A stretch of 64,000 nucleotides of DNA from an uncultured Granulosicoccaceae bacterium (lineage in GTDB: Bacteria; Pseudomonadota; Gammaproteobacteria; Granulosicoccales; Granulosicoccaceae). A program made the position numbers and the translations under genes. The notes below the pieces were generated by a model, which worked only from the letters and a program-made list of their open reading frames with translations, made no database searches and was not told the origin of the DNA. The DNA lies in NCBI GenBank assembly GCA_938006335.1, contig CALLMF010000044.1:1-64000 (forward strand). The letters run 5' to 3'. Each line of letters begins with the position of its first letter. The stretch's first letter is position 1. Below are positions 16,448 through 25,717 of the stretch, one piece after another.

Positions 16448-17929
16448 TCAGGCTGCGGCCGATGCGCTGTCACTGCGCGCTGCCGTATCTCGCGTCGTGG
16501 CCTCACGCCGCGAGGCGCTGCTGGCCAGGGGAAAGACCTTGGCAGGATTCAGCAACCATTGAGGATCGAGCACATCCTTGACCTGCATCTGGATGTCGAG
16601 GTCGTCGTCGGTGTATTGCGCGGTCATCAGATCACGCTTTTCCACGCCAACACCGTGTTCGCCGGACAAGCATCCACCCACCTCCACGCAGAGCTTGAGG
16701 ATCTCTGCACCGAGCGCTTCGCAGATTTCGAGATCCCCAGGCTTGTTTGCATCAAACAGGATCAGAGGATGCATGTTGCCGTCGCCGGCATGGAACACGT
16801 TGGCGACCTTCAAGCCATATTGATTCGAGAGCTCACCAATGCGCCTCAAGGTCTCCGGTAGTGCAGACACGGGTATGGTGCCGTCCAGACAGATGTAATC
16901 GGAAATCTGACCCATCGCCCCGAAGGCCGACTTGCGCCCTTTCCAGATCAATGCGGACTCTTCTTCGCTGCTGCTTTCACGAAGCTCTGCCGGTTGATGC
17001 TTGTTGGCAATCTCGATAATGCGTGACAACTGCTCCTGAATTTCTGCCTCGCTACCCTCGACTTCGACAATCAACAACGCTTCCACTTGCGGGTAACCCG
17101 CATGGGCAAACGCTTCGCAGGCTTCAATACAAGGGCGGTCCATGAACTCGATGGCAACAGGAAGTACGCCTGCACGAATGATGTCGGCAACACAGGCACC
17201 AGCGGTTTCATTGCTGTCGTAGCCGATCAGTACGGGACGCGCGCCTTCGGGTTTGCGCAGAATACGTAGCGTGGCTTCGGTAACGACACCCAACTGCCCC
17301 TCACTACCGCATATGACCCCAAGCCAGTCGTAGCCGGGGGCGTCCAGATGTGCGCCACCGAGCTCGATGATCTCGCCCGCCATCGTGACCATGGTCACCC
17401 CGAGCAGGTTATTGGTGGTCACCCCGTATTTGAGACAGTGCGCACCTCCGGAATTCATCGCGATGTTGCCGGCAATTGCACACGCGAGCTGACTGGACGG
17501 GTCCGGCGCGTAGAAAAAATCATCCTGCTCGACAGCACCGGTGACCGACAGATTGGTCCGCCCGGTCTGCACCCGGATGTAGCGATTGTCGTAGTCGGTT
17601 TCGAGCACATCGGCGAGCTTGGACACACCGAGAATCACCGCATCAGCGGTCGGCAGTGCGCCACCCGCCAACGATGTCCCCGAGCCGCGCGGCACGACAG
17701 GAACGCCCTCTTCGTGGCAGATCCTGAGAATGGCTGCCACCTCTTCGGTGGACGATGGCAACACCGCGGCCATCGGCGGGCACCGGTAGGCCGACAAGGC
17801 ATCACACTCGTACACCCGCGTTTCGGCCGGCTCGGAAATCACGGCCTCAGCCGGCAACACCTTGAGGAATCGGTCAAGGATGGCCGACTTGCGAGCGATG
17901 ATCTGGCCGGACGGAACGGGCATCTCCAT
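16448..17929 (-). CDS. glcD: Glycolate oxidase subunit GlcD
   Basis: FAD-linked oxidase of 493 residues in the D-lactate/glycolate dehydrogenase family. The ATG at 17929 follows AGGAG at 7 bases. The FAD-binding domain shows VPVVPRGSGTSLAGGALP and CAIAGNIAMNSGGAHCLKYG. The C-terminal substrate cap has FHAGDGNMHPLILFD with the conserved histidines and VGGCLSGEHGVGVEKR. It works with GlcE and an electron-transferring subunit to oxidise glycolate. It sits 80 bases downstream of livM on the same strand and may share transcripts with the transporter. Confidence 0.93.
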   Translation of the reverse strand: MEMPVPSGQIIARKSAILDRFLKVLPAEAVISEPAETRVYECDALSAYRCPPMAAVLPSSTEEVAAILRICHEEGVPVVPRGSGTSLAGGALPTADAVILGVSKLADVLETDYDNRYIRVQTGRTNLSVTGAVEQDDFFYAPDPSSQLACAIAGNIAMNSGGAHCLKYGVTTNNLLGVTMVTMAGEIIELGGAHLDAPGYDWLGVICGSEGQLGVVTEATLRILRKPEGARPVLIGYDSNETAGACVADIIRAGVLPVAIEFMDRPCIEACEAFAHAGYPQVEALLIVEVEGSEAEIQEQLSRIIEIANKHQPAELRESSSEEESALIWKGRKSAFGAMGQISDYICLDGTIPVSALPETLRRIGELSNQYGLKVANVFHAGDGNMHPLILFDANKPGDLEICEALGAEILKLCVEVGGCLSGEHGVGVEKRDLMTAQYTDDDLDIQMQVKDVLDPQWLLNPAKVFPLASSASRREATTRDTAARSDSASAAA

Positions 17930-18008
17930 GCAGAACTCCTGTGCAGTGAGGCGAAAGACTGAGCCTGTAGATACTACGTGACAGAGACACACCCGGCTCT
18001 CAATCGAT

Positions 18009-19337
18009 CTACCGCTCGGGCAATAGCCCCCGCGGCGAGAACCTGAGCACGATCAGCAGCATCACGCCCATGGTCATCAGTCGCATGTAGGCCGCGCTTG
18101 CCAGCAGATGGGCCTTGAGGGCGCTGCCGTCGGCCATCCCACTGGTGACTACCTGCATCAACCACAGACCCATCGGCTCGACCTGCACCCATAACCACCA
18201 CACCAGCAGGCCCCCGAGCACCGAACCGAAGTTGTTGCCCGAGCCTCCGACGATGACCATGATCCAGATCAGGAACGTGAAGCGCAGAGGTTGATAAGAG
18301 CCCGGCGTCAGCTGCCCGTCCAGGGTGGTCAGCATTGCGCCGGCAACACCGATGATGGCGGAACCCAACACGAATACCTGCAGGTGACGCGCGGTCACGT
18401 CCTTGCCCATCGCCGCTGCTGCGGTCTCGTTGTCGCGAATGGCGCGCATCATGCGACCCCAAGGGCTATTCAAGGCGCGCTGGCTGAGCACCAGCAACAC
18501 CAGCAGCACGACGGCGAACAACCCGGCATACAACAGCTTGACCGATAGCGTGGAAGCCATCACGGGATCCAGCCCGTACGATGCCGCCCGCTCAACGAAG
18601 GCAGGGTCCCGCTGTAACTCGATCTCGTAGGGCACGGGTCGGGGAATACCGACGACGTTCTTCACTCCCCGGGTCAGCCAGTCCTCGTTCTTGAGTACGG
18701 CAATGATGATTTCCGCGATGCCAAGGGTGGCAATGGCGAGGTAGTCCGATCGAAGTCCGAGCGCTGTCTTGCCGATCAACCACGCGGCCCCAGCCGCCAG
18801 CAAGCCACCCACGGGCCAGGCGATGAGCACCGGCAGGCCAAACCCGCCGAGATACCCGGTGCTCGCCGGATTGACCGCCTCGATCGCGGCAACGCCTGGA
18901 TCGAGCACACGCCGGAACAACACGAGCCCCACCAACACCACGACGAACACCAGCAGCGCACGCAACGCACCGCTCGGTAACTTGCGCCATACGAAAAGTC
19001 CGGCACCAACCGTTGCCGCCCCGAGCAACAAGGCCAGCGCCACTCGCGGGCCACCCGCGGCGAAGGCACCCGGAGTCGGTGGCATCGCGACGAGCACGGC
19101 CGCGAGGCCTCCCAGCGCTGCAAAGCCCATGACACCGACATTGAACAGCCCGGCGAAGCCCCATTGGAGGTTGAGGCCCAGTGCCATGATGGAGCTGATC
19201 AGCCCCAGCCCCAGAATCACCAGCGCCGTGTTCCAGCTCTGCACGAAACCGGTGCCAATGATCAGTCCGGCCACCACAATGAACATCAACAGCGTTCGCA
19301 CGGCCCCTGCACCACTCGACTGGACTCGAGTACTCAC
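18009..19337 (-). CDS. livM: Branched-chain amino-acid ABC permease LivM
   Basis: Inner-membrane permease of 442 residues in the LivM family. I choose the GTG at 19337, whose GTGA overlaps the livH stop. The extra N-terminal residues in the ORF track are shadow of livH. Family segments include GLNLQWGFAGLFNVGVMGFAALG and LGLRSDYLAIATLGIAEIII, and the cytoplasmic loop for ATPase contact is NSPWGRMMRAIRDNETAAAAMGKD. It is longer than E. coli LivM because of an insertion of roughly 100 residues between the first helices, partly hydrophobic. It forms the pore with LivH. Confidence 0.92.
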   Translation of the reverse strand: MSTRVQSSGAGAVRTLLMFIVVAGLIIGTGFVQSWNTALVILGLGLISSIMALGLNLQWGFAGLFNVGVMGFAALGGLAAVLVAMPPTPGAFAAGGPRVALALLLGAATVGAGLFVWRKLPSGALRALLVFVVVLVGLVLFRRVLDPGVAAIEAVNPASTGYLGGFGLPVLIAWPVGGLLAAGAAWLIGKTALGLRSDYLAIATLGIAEIIIAVLKNEDWLTRGVKNVVGIPRPVPYEIELQRDPAFVERAASYGLDPVMASTLSVKLLYAGLFAVVLLVLLVLSQRALNSPWGRMMRAIRDNETAAAAMGKDVTARHLQVFVLGSAIIGVAGAMLTTLDGQLTPGSYQPLRFTFLIWIMVIVGGSGNNFGSVLGGLLVWWLWVQVEPMGLWLMQVVTSGMADGSALKAHLLASAAYMRLMTMGVMLLIVLRFSPRGLLPER

Positions 19338-20365
19338 AATGACTGCCCCTTGAACAGCCCGGTCGGCTTGATCAACAGCACCACCACGAGGAGTGCAAAG
19401 CTCACGGCAAGCTTGTAATCGGTCGAGAGTAGCTGCACCAGACCACTCGGCTCCCAGGATTCCGGCAAGGCGTAGGTCAGTACCTTCTTCCACGCGTACG
19501 TGATGATGACTTCGGCAAACGCAATGATGTAGCCACCCGCGATGGCCCCGAGCGGACTGCCCAGGCCACCGATGACGGCGGCCGCAAACATCGGCAGCAA
19601 CAGTTGAAAATACACAAAGGGCTTGAAGGTCTTGTCCAGCCCGTAGAGCGTGCCGGCGATGGTGGCAAGTGCGGCAACAATCAGCCAGGTGACCATCACT
19701 ACGCGTTCCGGGTCGATACCCGAGAGCAAGGCGAGGTCCTCGTTATCTGAAAACGCCCGCATGGACTTGCCGGTGCGCGTGCGATTCAGAAACCAGAACA
19801 GCAGCGCCACCACGACGACCGCCGTCACTACCGTGAGTGCTTGCGTGGTCTTGATGGCAAGACCTTCAGGGAGTCCTGTCATGGCCTTGAACTCGCGCAC
19901 GGACACGACAAAGCGCTCGCCATCCGTGAAGCGCTGATCGGCCGGGCCGATGATGAATCGCACCACCCCATTGGTCACGAACATGACACCCGCCGAGGCG
20001 ATCAGATAGATCACGGGGACGGCGCGTTGACGACGATAGAAGCGATAGACGACACGGTCGGTCAGCAACAACCAGATCGCGGTGGCCGCGATGCCGAACG
20101 GCAAGGCCAGCAACGCTGTCGGCAGAGGCCCGAGCGACAGGCCCATCGACTGAAATCCCCAGGTGATCAGGATGGTGATCATGGTGCCGAAGGCCATGGT
20201 GTCACCGTGCGCGAAGTTCGAGAAGCGCAGGATGCCGTACACGAGCGTAAGGCCCAGTGCGCCGAGAGCCAGCTGGCTCCCGTAAGTGATGGCCGGTATG
20301 CCGACAAAGTTCATGAACACGATAAACGCGTTCAACAGCTGTATGTCACTCGCCGCGTCACCCAC
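19334..20365 (-). CDS. livH: Branched-chain amino-acid ABC permease LivH
   Basis: Inner-membrane permease of 343 residues, about eight helices. The GTG at 20365, overlapping the livF stop by eight bases, gives a natural start (VGDAASDIQLLNAFIVFMNFVGIPAITYGSQLALGALGLTLVYGILRFSNFAHGD). The coupling loop RTGKSMRAFSDNEDLALLSGID and the C-terminal GGLGSPLGAIAGGYIIAFAE are family hallmarks. It pairs with LivM. An alternative in-frame start lies a few codons upstream inside livF. Confidence 0.92.
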   Translation of the reverse strand: MGDAASDIQLLNAFIVFMNFVGIPAITYGSQLALGALGLTLVYGILRFSNFAHGDTMAFGTMITILITWGFQSMGLSLGPLPTALLALPFGIAATAIWLLLTDRVVYRFYRRQRAVPVIYLIASAGVMFVTNGVVRFIIGPADQRFTDGERFVVSVREFKAMTGLPEGLAIKTTQALTVVTAVVVVALLFWFLNRTRTGKSMRAFSDNEDLALLSGIDPERVVMVTWLIVAALATIAGTLYGLDKTFKPFVYFQLLLPMFAAAVIGGLGSPLGAIAGGYIIAFAEVIITYAWKKVLTYALPESWEPSGLVQLLSTDYKLAVSFALLVVVLLIKPTGLFKGQSL

Positions 20366-21068
20366 CGAGAAAACTCCTTCGCACTTCAGGATCAGCCAAC
20401 AGGGCTTCACCGGTATCGGTATGCGCATTGGCACCTTGCACCAGCACATAGCCACGATCCGCAATCGCCAGCGCCTGCCTGGCATTCTGCTCGACCATCA
20501 GTATCGGAATGCCGGTCTTGGCAACATCAATGATGCGATCGAACAGTTCATCCATCACGATGGGGCTGACGCCGGCGGTCGGCTCATCGAGCATCAGCGC
20601 CTTGGGCTTGGTCATCAAGGCGCGGCCAACGGCCACCTGTTGGCGTTGCCCGCCAGAGAGTTCACCGGCTGCTTGTCTACGCTTCTCGCGGAGTATCGGG
20701 AACAGCTCGAACACTTCTTCCATCGTCGTGCTGATGTCGTCGGTACGAATGAAGGCGCCCATCTCGAGATTTTCTTGCACGGTCATCAATGTGAATACGT
20801 TGGCCGTTTGCGGGACGAAGCCCATACCAGCGACCACTCGCTGTTGTGGCGTCAGGTGGCCGATGTCTTCGCCGTCGAGCCGCACTGCACCCTTGCGCAG
20901 GTTCAGCATGCCGAACACCGCCTTCATGGCCGTGGACTTGCCCGCACCGTTGGGGCCGACAATCACCGCAATCTCACCGCGGTCAACAGCAATGGTGCAG
21001 TCGTGCAGGATATCGGCAGCTCCGTAGCCGCCGGTCATGTTCTCGCCGATCAGAAACGGCGCGCTCAT
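20358..21068 (-). CDS. livF: Branched-chain amino-acid ABC ATPase LivF
   Basis: ATP-binding subunit of 236 residues. Walker A is VGPNGAGKS, the signature is ELSGGQRQQVAVGRAL, Walker B is KALMLDEPTAG and the H-loop region is ILMVEQN. The size and the short C-terminus without the LivG extension identify LivF. The ATG at 21068 overlaps the livG stop (ATGA), so the longer ORF-track start is rejected. Confidence 0.94.
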   Translation of the reverse strand: MSAPFLIGENMTGGYGAADILHDCTIAVDRGEIAVIVGPNGAGKSTAMKAVFGMLNLRKGAVRLDGEDIGHLTPQQRVVAGMGFVPQTANVFTLMTVQENLEMGAFIRTDDISTTMEEVFELFPILREKRRQAAGELSGGQRQQVAVGRALMTKPKALMLDEPTAGVSPIVMDELFDRIIDVAKTGIPILMVEQNARQALAIADRGYVLVQGANAHTDTGEALLADPEVRRSFLGG

Positions 21069-21907
21069 GGTGATGCCCCTCCGGATGACGCGCCACCAAC
21101 GTCTGCTGCGCCCAGGCCCTGCCCGCTGCCGGGCACATGTGGCGCGTTCTTGAGCCCCGTGCCGAGATAGGCTTCGATGACGCGATCGTCTGCCTTGATC
21201 TCGGCCAGCGTGCCTTGCGCCAGCACGCGCCCTTCGGCCATGCAGATCACCGGGTCGCACAAGCGCCCGATGAAGTCCATGTCGTGCTCGATGACAACAA
21301 AGGTGTACCCGCGCTCACGGTTCAGCCGCAGGATCGCGTCAGCGATGGTGTTGAGTAGTGTCCGGTTGACACCTGCACCCACTTCATCAAGAAAGACGAT
21401 ACGAGCATCCACCATCATGGTCCGCCCGAGTTCGAGGAGTTTTTTCTGACCACCGGAGAGGTTGCCGGCCTTTTCGTCGGCCAGGTGATCGATCGTCAGG
21501 AATTCGAGGACTTCATCCGCCTTGGCGACCAGCGCGCGCTCTTCGTCGCGAATGGCCTTGCGGCGAAAGCAGGCATTCCAGAGCGATTCCCCGGATTGAC
21601 CGTCGGGCACCATCATGAGGTTTTCACGCACGGTCATGGAACGGAACTCATGCGCAATCTGGAAGGTGCGCAGCAGCCCCTTGCCGAAAAGCTCATGCGG
21701 GGCAAGTCCGGTGATGTCTTCACCGGCGAGTGTCACCTGACCCGAGGTCGGTGGCAACAGACCGGCAATCACGTTGAACAGTGTGGTCTTGCCCGCACCG
21801 TTCGGTCCGATCAAGCCGGTAATTGATCCTGGCGCAATCGACAGGGTCGCACCGTCCACTGCACGCGCACCTCCGAAGTGCTTGTGCAGGTCATGAACCT
21901 CAATCAT
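21065..21907 (-). CDS. livG: Branched-chain amino-acid ABC ATPase LivG
   Basis: ATP-binding subunit of 280 residues with Walker A IGPNGAGKTT, signature NLSGGQKKLLELGRTMM and Walker B ARIVFLDEVGAGVN, where the usual DEP is DEV. The C-terminus has the LivG-type helix (VIEAYLGTG), then a glycine/alanine-rich tail (QGLGAADVGGASSGGASP) of unknown role. It is the first gene after the hairpin downstream of livK. Confidence 0.93.
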   Translation of the reverse strand: MIEVHDLHKHFGGARAVDGATLSIAPGSITGLIGPNGAGKTTLFNVIAGLLPPTSGQVTLAGEDITGLAPHELFGKGLLRTFQIAHEFRSMTVRENLMMVPDGQSGESLWNACFRRKAIRDEERALVAKADEVLEFLTIDHLADEKAGNLSGGQKKLLELGRTMMVDARIVFLDEVGAGVNRTLLNTIADAILRLNRERGYTFVVIEHDMDFIGRLCDPVICMAEGRVLAQGTLAEIKADDRVIEAYLGTGLKNAPHVPGSGQGLGAADVGGASSGGASP

Positions 21908-21944
21908 GGAGCAAACCCATGCAACTGACCCTACGACTCAAATG

Positions 21945-21984
21945 AGAAAAGCCCGACTCGACACGTCATGTCGAGCCGGGCCTT
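21945..21984 (-). terminator. Hairpin between livK and livG
   Basis: On the minus strand GCCCGGCTCGACA pairs with TGTCGAGTCGGGC across five bases (one mismatch-like step) and is followed by TTTT. It lies 20 bases after the livK stop and 38 before livG. It should terminate part of the livK transcripts, giving more binding protein than membrane complex. Confidence 0.75.
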
Positions 21985-22004
21985 AACTGCGCCTCAAACG
22001 TGGA

Positions 22005-23192
22005 TCAGCGGTACTGCACCGTGGTGATCTCGCCACCGTCGATGGTGATTTCGCGGTAGGAGCCTGCGGTCTCACCGCCGTTGATCAGTTCGACGGCAGT
22101 CGCGCCCTCGTAGTCGACCTCACCACCCTCGGCAAGAATCCCCAGTGCCTTGGCAAGCTCACCCGGGTAGATCTTCTCGCCCGGCGCGTTGGCAACCGCT
22201 TCCACTGAAGCCGCAAAGTCGCTGGAGGATGTGGACCCTGCTGCCTGCATCGCAAGGGCGATCAACGCGGCTGCATCATACGACTCGCCAACGTAGGGAC
22301 CATCGGTGGAGACCCCGGCCGCCTCGGCCAATTCGATCATGGTGGCTGCACCCGGAGAATCGGTACCCGGTACCGTGCCGAATGAGCCGTCGATGTCAGC
22401 ACCGAGATCGTCAGTGAGGCTCGTACCGATCATGCCATCGGGCAAGGCAAAGGTCTCGAAGGCACCCGTGTCGAGCGATGCCTGGATGATGCCCTTGCCG
22501 CCCTGATCAACATAACCGGCAACGATCAGCACATCACCACCAGCGGCTGCGAGCGCGGCCACTTCTGACGAGTAGTCAGCCTTGCCGTCATCGTGCGCGG
22601 CAACGATGGTGACCGAGCCACCCATGCCTTCGTAGGCTGCCTGGATCGCGTCAGCGAGGCCCTTGCCATAGTCATTGTTGGTGTAGGTGATGGCGGCGGA
22701 CTCGACACCACGCTCCTTGAGCACCTCGGCCATGACATCGCCCTGGCGAGCATCAGACGGCGCGGTTCGGAAGAACAGGCCTTCGTCTTCGGCGGTGGAC
22801 AGCGCGGGTGACGTCGCCGACGGGGAGATCAGAACGATACCGTTGGGTACTGCGACATTGGCCAGGACTGCGCCCGTTACACCGGAACAATCGGGGCCGA
22901 CCATGGCAACGATGCCATCGGATGTCACAAGACGTTCAGCGGCGGTGGTGGCAGCGGCGGAGTCGATGCAGGTGGCATCCGCGCGAACCGGCGTCAGCGT
23001 GGTTCCATCGAGCAGAGCCCCGGACTCGCTGACTTCGGCAAGTGCCATTTCGGCACCGCCCGCCATGGCCGGTGTCAGCGACTCGATCGGGCCGGTGAAG
23101 CTCATGATGACACCGACGTTGACGTCTTCAGCCTGAGCGGCCGCACTGGTAAGCGCGAGTGTCACAGCACTCGCCAGAATCACTTTTTTCAT
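22005..23192 (-). CDS. livK: Branched-chain amino-acid binding protein LivK
   Basis: Periplasmic binding protein of 395 residues. The ATG at 23192 opens a signal peptide (MKKVILASAVTLALTSAAAQA) with mature start EDVNVGVIMSFTGPIESLTP. The type I periplasmic-binding fold is clear: ALAEVSESGALLDG, VAMVGPDCSGVTGAVLANVAVPNGIVLISPSATSPAL and AITYTNNDYGKGLADAIQ. It supplies ligand to LivHMGF. Ligand could be branched-chain amino acids, other amino acids or amides. Its position just upstream of glycolate oxidase may be coincidental. Confidence 0.92.
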   Translation of the reverse strand: MKKVILASAVTLALTSAAAQAEDVNVGVIMSFTGPIESLTPAMAGGAEMALAEVSESGALLDGTTLTPVRADATCIDSAAATTAAERLVTSDGIVAMVGPDCSGVTGAVLANVAVPNGIVLISPSATSPALSTAEDEGLFFRTAPSDARQGDVMAEVLKERGVESAAITYTNNDYGKGLADAIQAAYEGMGGSVTIVAAHDDGKADYSSEVAALAAAGGDVLIVAGYVDQGGKGIIQASLDTGAFETFALPDGMIGTSLTDDLGADIDGSFGTVPGTDSPGAATMIELAEAAGVSTDGPYVGESYDAAALIALAMQAAGSTSSSDFAASVEAVANAPGEKIYPGELAKALGILAEGGEVDYEGATAVELINGGETAGSYREITIDGGEITTVQYR

Positions 23193-23319
23193 GTTTCGCG
23201 TAGATCTCCAATGGTGGTGGCAGGAGCTGCCTGGCCCCAACGGTACCCGACCGCGGGGGCACTTGTCGCGCGACCGTGTCGCGCATCCGGTATCCGGCGG
23301 CGTGCTCGAAACTGCCGAA

Positions 23320-24117
23320 TCAACCTCTGAGCACCGGAAACCAGTCTTCGCGCAAGCGTTGACCGGGCGTCATTCCATGGCCCGGGAAAGGAGGAGAGCT
23401 GGGACCCGGGCGCTCGACAAAGCGGGCGTCCTCGCCGATCAGACGCAGTGAGAATGCTCGGCGCCGACGATCGGTGGTGTTGCCGCGGGCGCCATGCAAG
23501 GTCCGAAAATCAAAGGCCACGACGTCACCCGGCTGCATCGCCCACTCCAGCACCGGCATGCCCTGTGCGTCCGGATCCGGCACCGGCTGCCATGCGTCGC
23601 TATCCGGATAGAAATCGTCCTCGGCCAGCCACCGCACCGGCAATACCGGGCGCTCCCAGCGGTGCGACCCCGCGACCAGGCGCAACGACGCCGTGTCCAC
23701 CGGATCCAGCGGACACCAGAAGCTCACGGTGTGCTGACCCTCGACAAAATAGTACGGACTGTCCTGATGCCACGGGGTCGCCTTGCTGGTTCCGGGCTCC
23801 TTGACCAGCACGTGGTCGTGAAACAACTGCACACGGGCCGACCCCATCAGCTGCGAGGCGACGTCCGCAAGCGGTGACTGACGTATGACCTGCTCGAACT
23901 CCGGGATGCGCGTCCAGTTGCAGTAGTCGTCAAAAAAGCGCCCACCCTCACCTTCTTGCAGGTTCTCTGCAGCGTAGGTACCCGGGCAGCCGAGATTACG
24001 GTCGACACCACTGCGAAGCTGGTCGACGAACTCTTCCAATACGCCTCGTATGAGCACGGCACCGTCGCGTTGATAGGCCTCGACGTCGGAATCCGGGAGA
24101 TGTGTGTACGATGACAT
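23320..24117 (-). CDS. Phytanoyl-CoA dioxygenase (PhyH) family protein
   Basis: Putative Fe(II)/2-oxoglutarate dioxygenase of 265 residues. The ATG at 24117 is preferred (MSSYTHLPDSDVEAYQRDGAVLIRGVL), which is a typical PhyH start. The HxD iron ligands are in TPWHQDSPYY, the distal histidine in FRTLHGARGN, and the 2-oxoglutarate-binding arginine is probably in RRAFSLRLIG. SLRLVAGSHRWERP is also characteristic. Substrates in this family vary widely (lipids, ectoine, natural products), so none is named here. It is divergent from the DUF4159 gene. Confidence 0.88.
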   Translation of the reverse strand: MSSYTHLPDSDVEAYQRDGAVLIRGVLEEFVDQLRSGVDRNLGCPGTYAAENLQEGEGGRFFDDYCNWTRIPEFEQVIRQSPLADVASQLMGSARVQLFHDHVLVKEPGTSKATPWHQDSPYYFVEGQHTVSFWCPLDPVDTASLRLVAGSHRWERPVLPVRWLAEDDFYPDSDAWQPVPDPDAQGMPVLEWAMQPGDVVAFDFRTLHGARGNTTDRRRRAFSLRLIGEDARFVERPGPSSPPFPGHGMTPGQRLREDWFPVLRG

Positions 24118-24165
24118 GACAGGTTCGTTCAACCGGGTGCATGCACACCCTAGGCAGGTCGGCAC

Positions 24166-24903
24166 ATGACCAGAACACCTTCCGTATTCCGGCGCTTCTG
24201 CGTCGGGATGCTACTCGCAAGCAGCGCGGTAGCGCCAGCGCTGCTGACGGCCAGTGAGTTCACCTTCGCCCGCCTTCGCTACGGCTCCGACTCGGTTGAA
24301 TACTGGCCGAGGTGGCAGGCAGACTGGCCCGAAGCGGAAACTCACTTCTCCAGAGGGCTTTCGCGGCTCACGGTCATCGACGTGGCCGACGACGGCGAGG
24401 TCTTGCAGGCCAGTGACGATGCCCTGTTCGACTATCCGTGGCTCTATGTGGTTGAAGCGGGTTCCATGCGCTTGTCAGACAGCGATACCGCGCGCCTCAG
24501 GGAATACCTGCTGCGCGGCGGCTTCATGATGATCGATGATTTTCACGGACCGGTCGAATGGCAGTTGTTTTCCCAGCAGATGTCACGCACCTTCCCGGAC
24601 CGCCCCATCGTCGAACTCGAGGATCATGCCGAGCCTTTTCATGTGCTCTACGACCTCACCGAGCGCCAGCAGATCCCGGGCATCCGCGCGTTGATGAACA
24701 ACCGTACCTGGGAGAAAGGTGGGCGCTATCCACACTGGCGCGGCGTGCTGGATGACGAGGGCCGAGTCATGGTCGCCATCAATTTCAATCAGGATATCGG
24801 AGACGCCTGGGAGCACGCCGATGACGCACGTTACCCCGCGTTGTTGACGACCCAGGCCTATCGCATGGGCGTCAACTACGTCGTCTATGCGATGACACAC
24901 TGA
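24166..24903 (+). CDS. Exported DUF4159 protein
   Basis: Protein of 245 residues with an N-terminal signal peptide (RFCVGMLLASSAVAPALLTA). The mature part matches DUF4159: FTFARLRYGS at the start, PWLYVVEAGSMRLSDSDTARLREYLLRGGFMMIDDFHG in the middle, and NFNQDIGDAWEHAD and YRMGVNYVVYAMTH at the end. The fold resembles a glutamine-amidotransferase/ThuA-like domain. Function is unknown; it is often found with MoxR/vWA gene sets, but here stands alone between two dioxygenase genes. Confidence 0.85.
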   Translation: MTRTPSVFRRFCVGMLLASSAVAPALLTASEFTFARLRYGSDSVEYWPRWQADWPEAETHFSRGLSRLTVIDVADDGEVLQASDDALFDYPWLYVVEAGSMRLSDSDTARLREYLLRGGFMMIDDFHGPVEWQLFSQQMSRTFPDRPIVELEDHAEPFHVLYDLTERQQIPGIRALMNNRTWEKGGRYPHWRGVLDDEGRVMVAINFNQDIGDAWEHADDARYPALLTTQAYRMGVNYVVYAMTH

Positions 24904-24909
24904 ACAAGA

Positions 24910-24930
24910 CAGGCGGGTTGCCGACGCCTG
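24910..24930. terminator. Weak hairpin between convergent genes
   Basis: CAGGCG-9 nt-CGCCTG lies in the 31-base gap between the convergent DUF4159 and dioxygenase genes. It has no proper T-tract, so it is at best a weak bidirectional terminator. Confidence 0.3.
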
Positions 24931-24934
24931 CTTG

Positions 24935-25717
24935 CTACAAGCGCCCGAAGAAGGTCATGCGCGCCTCTTCTGAAAGCGCAATGCCTGGCTCGGTGTTGTA
25001 GGCAAGTACCGCGAGCATCCGCTCCCGGGAGCCGATGGTCGGCGTCACGCGATGCAGGGCGTTGCGACCACGGAACAACACCAGGGTACCTTCCTCGATA
25101 TCCAGACTTGCCGGCGGCAGTTCCTCGTCAAGCACCCGCGACACCAGCGGATAGTTCATGTCGCCGGCATCGGCATCGCGCGCGTCACGTACGTATTCGA
25201 ACACCCCGCCCGCCTGAGGTCGCTGCACCAGCAAGGTAATCGCGAAGGACGAGTTGTCAAAATGCCAACCCAGCTCACGCCCTTCGTCCGCGTAATGCAG
25301 GTTGATCGACGACAGTGCGTCAGCGTACTCGTGCAAGGCCGCTTCATCGAGCACCGCACACAGAAAGTCACGCAGCAAGGCCGAGTCATGGACCGTACGC
25401 AACGGTGACCCTTCGGGGATCTGGTCGGTCTGAATGCAGCCCTTGGACGACACCACCTGCCGATTTCGCGCATGGTTGTCGTCAAAGTCCGAATCCGTCG
25501 GCGCAAGGTAGACGTTGTGGCCGCCTTCGGTGTAGTAGGCCAGGTCCCGGTGTTCAGCGGCCTCGCGACGTACCTGCTCGATAGCGTCTGCTGTCAGAAA
25601 GCCTGGTAGGCAAAGTACACCCTCGGTATCGAGTATGACCTTGCAACGAGCCCGATAGGCATCGTCGCTTAGTGGGTGTCTTTGCAGGTCCACGCACTCG
25701 CTGAATTGCATGCACAT
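24935..25717 (-). CDS. 2OG-Fe(II) oxygenase, HalD/ArpA-like
   Basis: Protein of 260 residues with a double-stranded beta-helix oxygenase signature. HxD is in LGWHFDNSSFAITLLVQ, the distal histidine in GRNALHRVTP, and the 2-oxoglutarate arginine in GSRERMLAVLAYNTEPG. SSINLHYADEGRELGWH is typical of the HalD/ArpA-like group acting on small amino-acid-type substrates. The start at 25717 overlaps the upstream enoyl-CoA hydratase stop by one base (TGATG). An ATG two codons later is equally possible. Substrate unknown. Confidence 0.85.
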   Translation of the reverse strand: MCMQFSECVDLQRHPLSDDAYRARCKVILDTEGVLCLPGFLTADAIEQVRREAAEHRDLAYYTEGGHNVYLAPTDSDFDDNHARNRQVVSSKGCIQTDQIPEGSPLRTVHDSALLRDFLCAVLDEAALHEYADALSSINLHYADEGRELGWHFDNSSFAITLLVQRPQAGGVFEYVRDARDADAGDMNYPLVSRVLDEELPPASLDIEEGTLVLFRGRNALHRVTPTIGSRERMLAVLAYNTEPGIALSEEARMTFFGRL

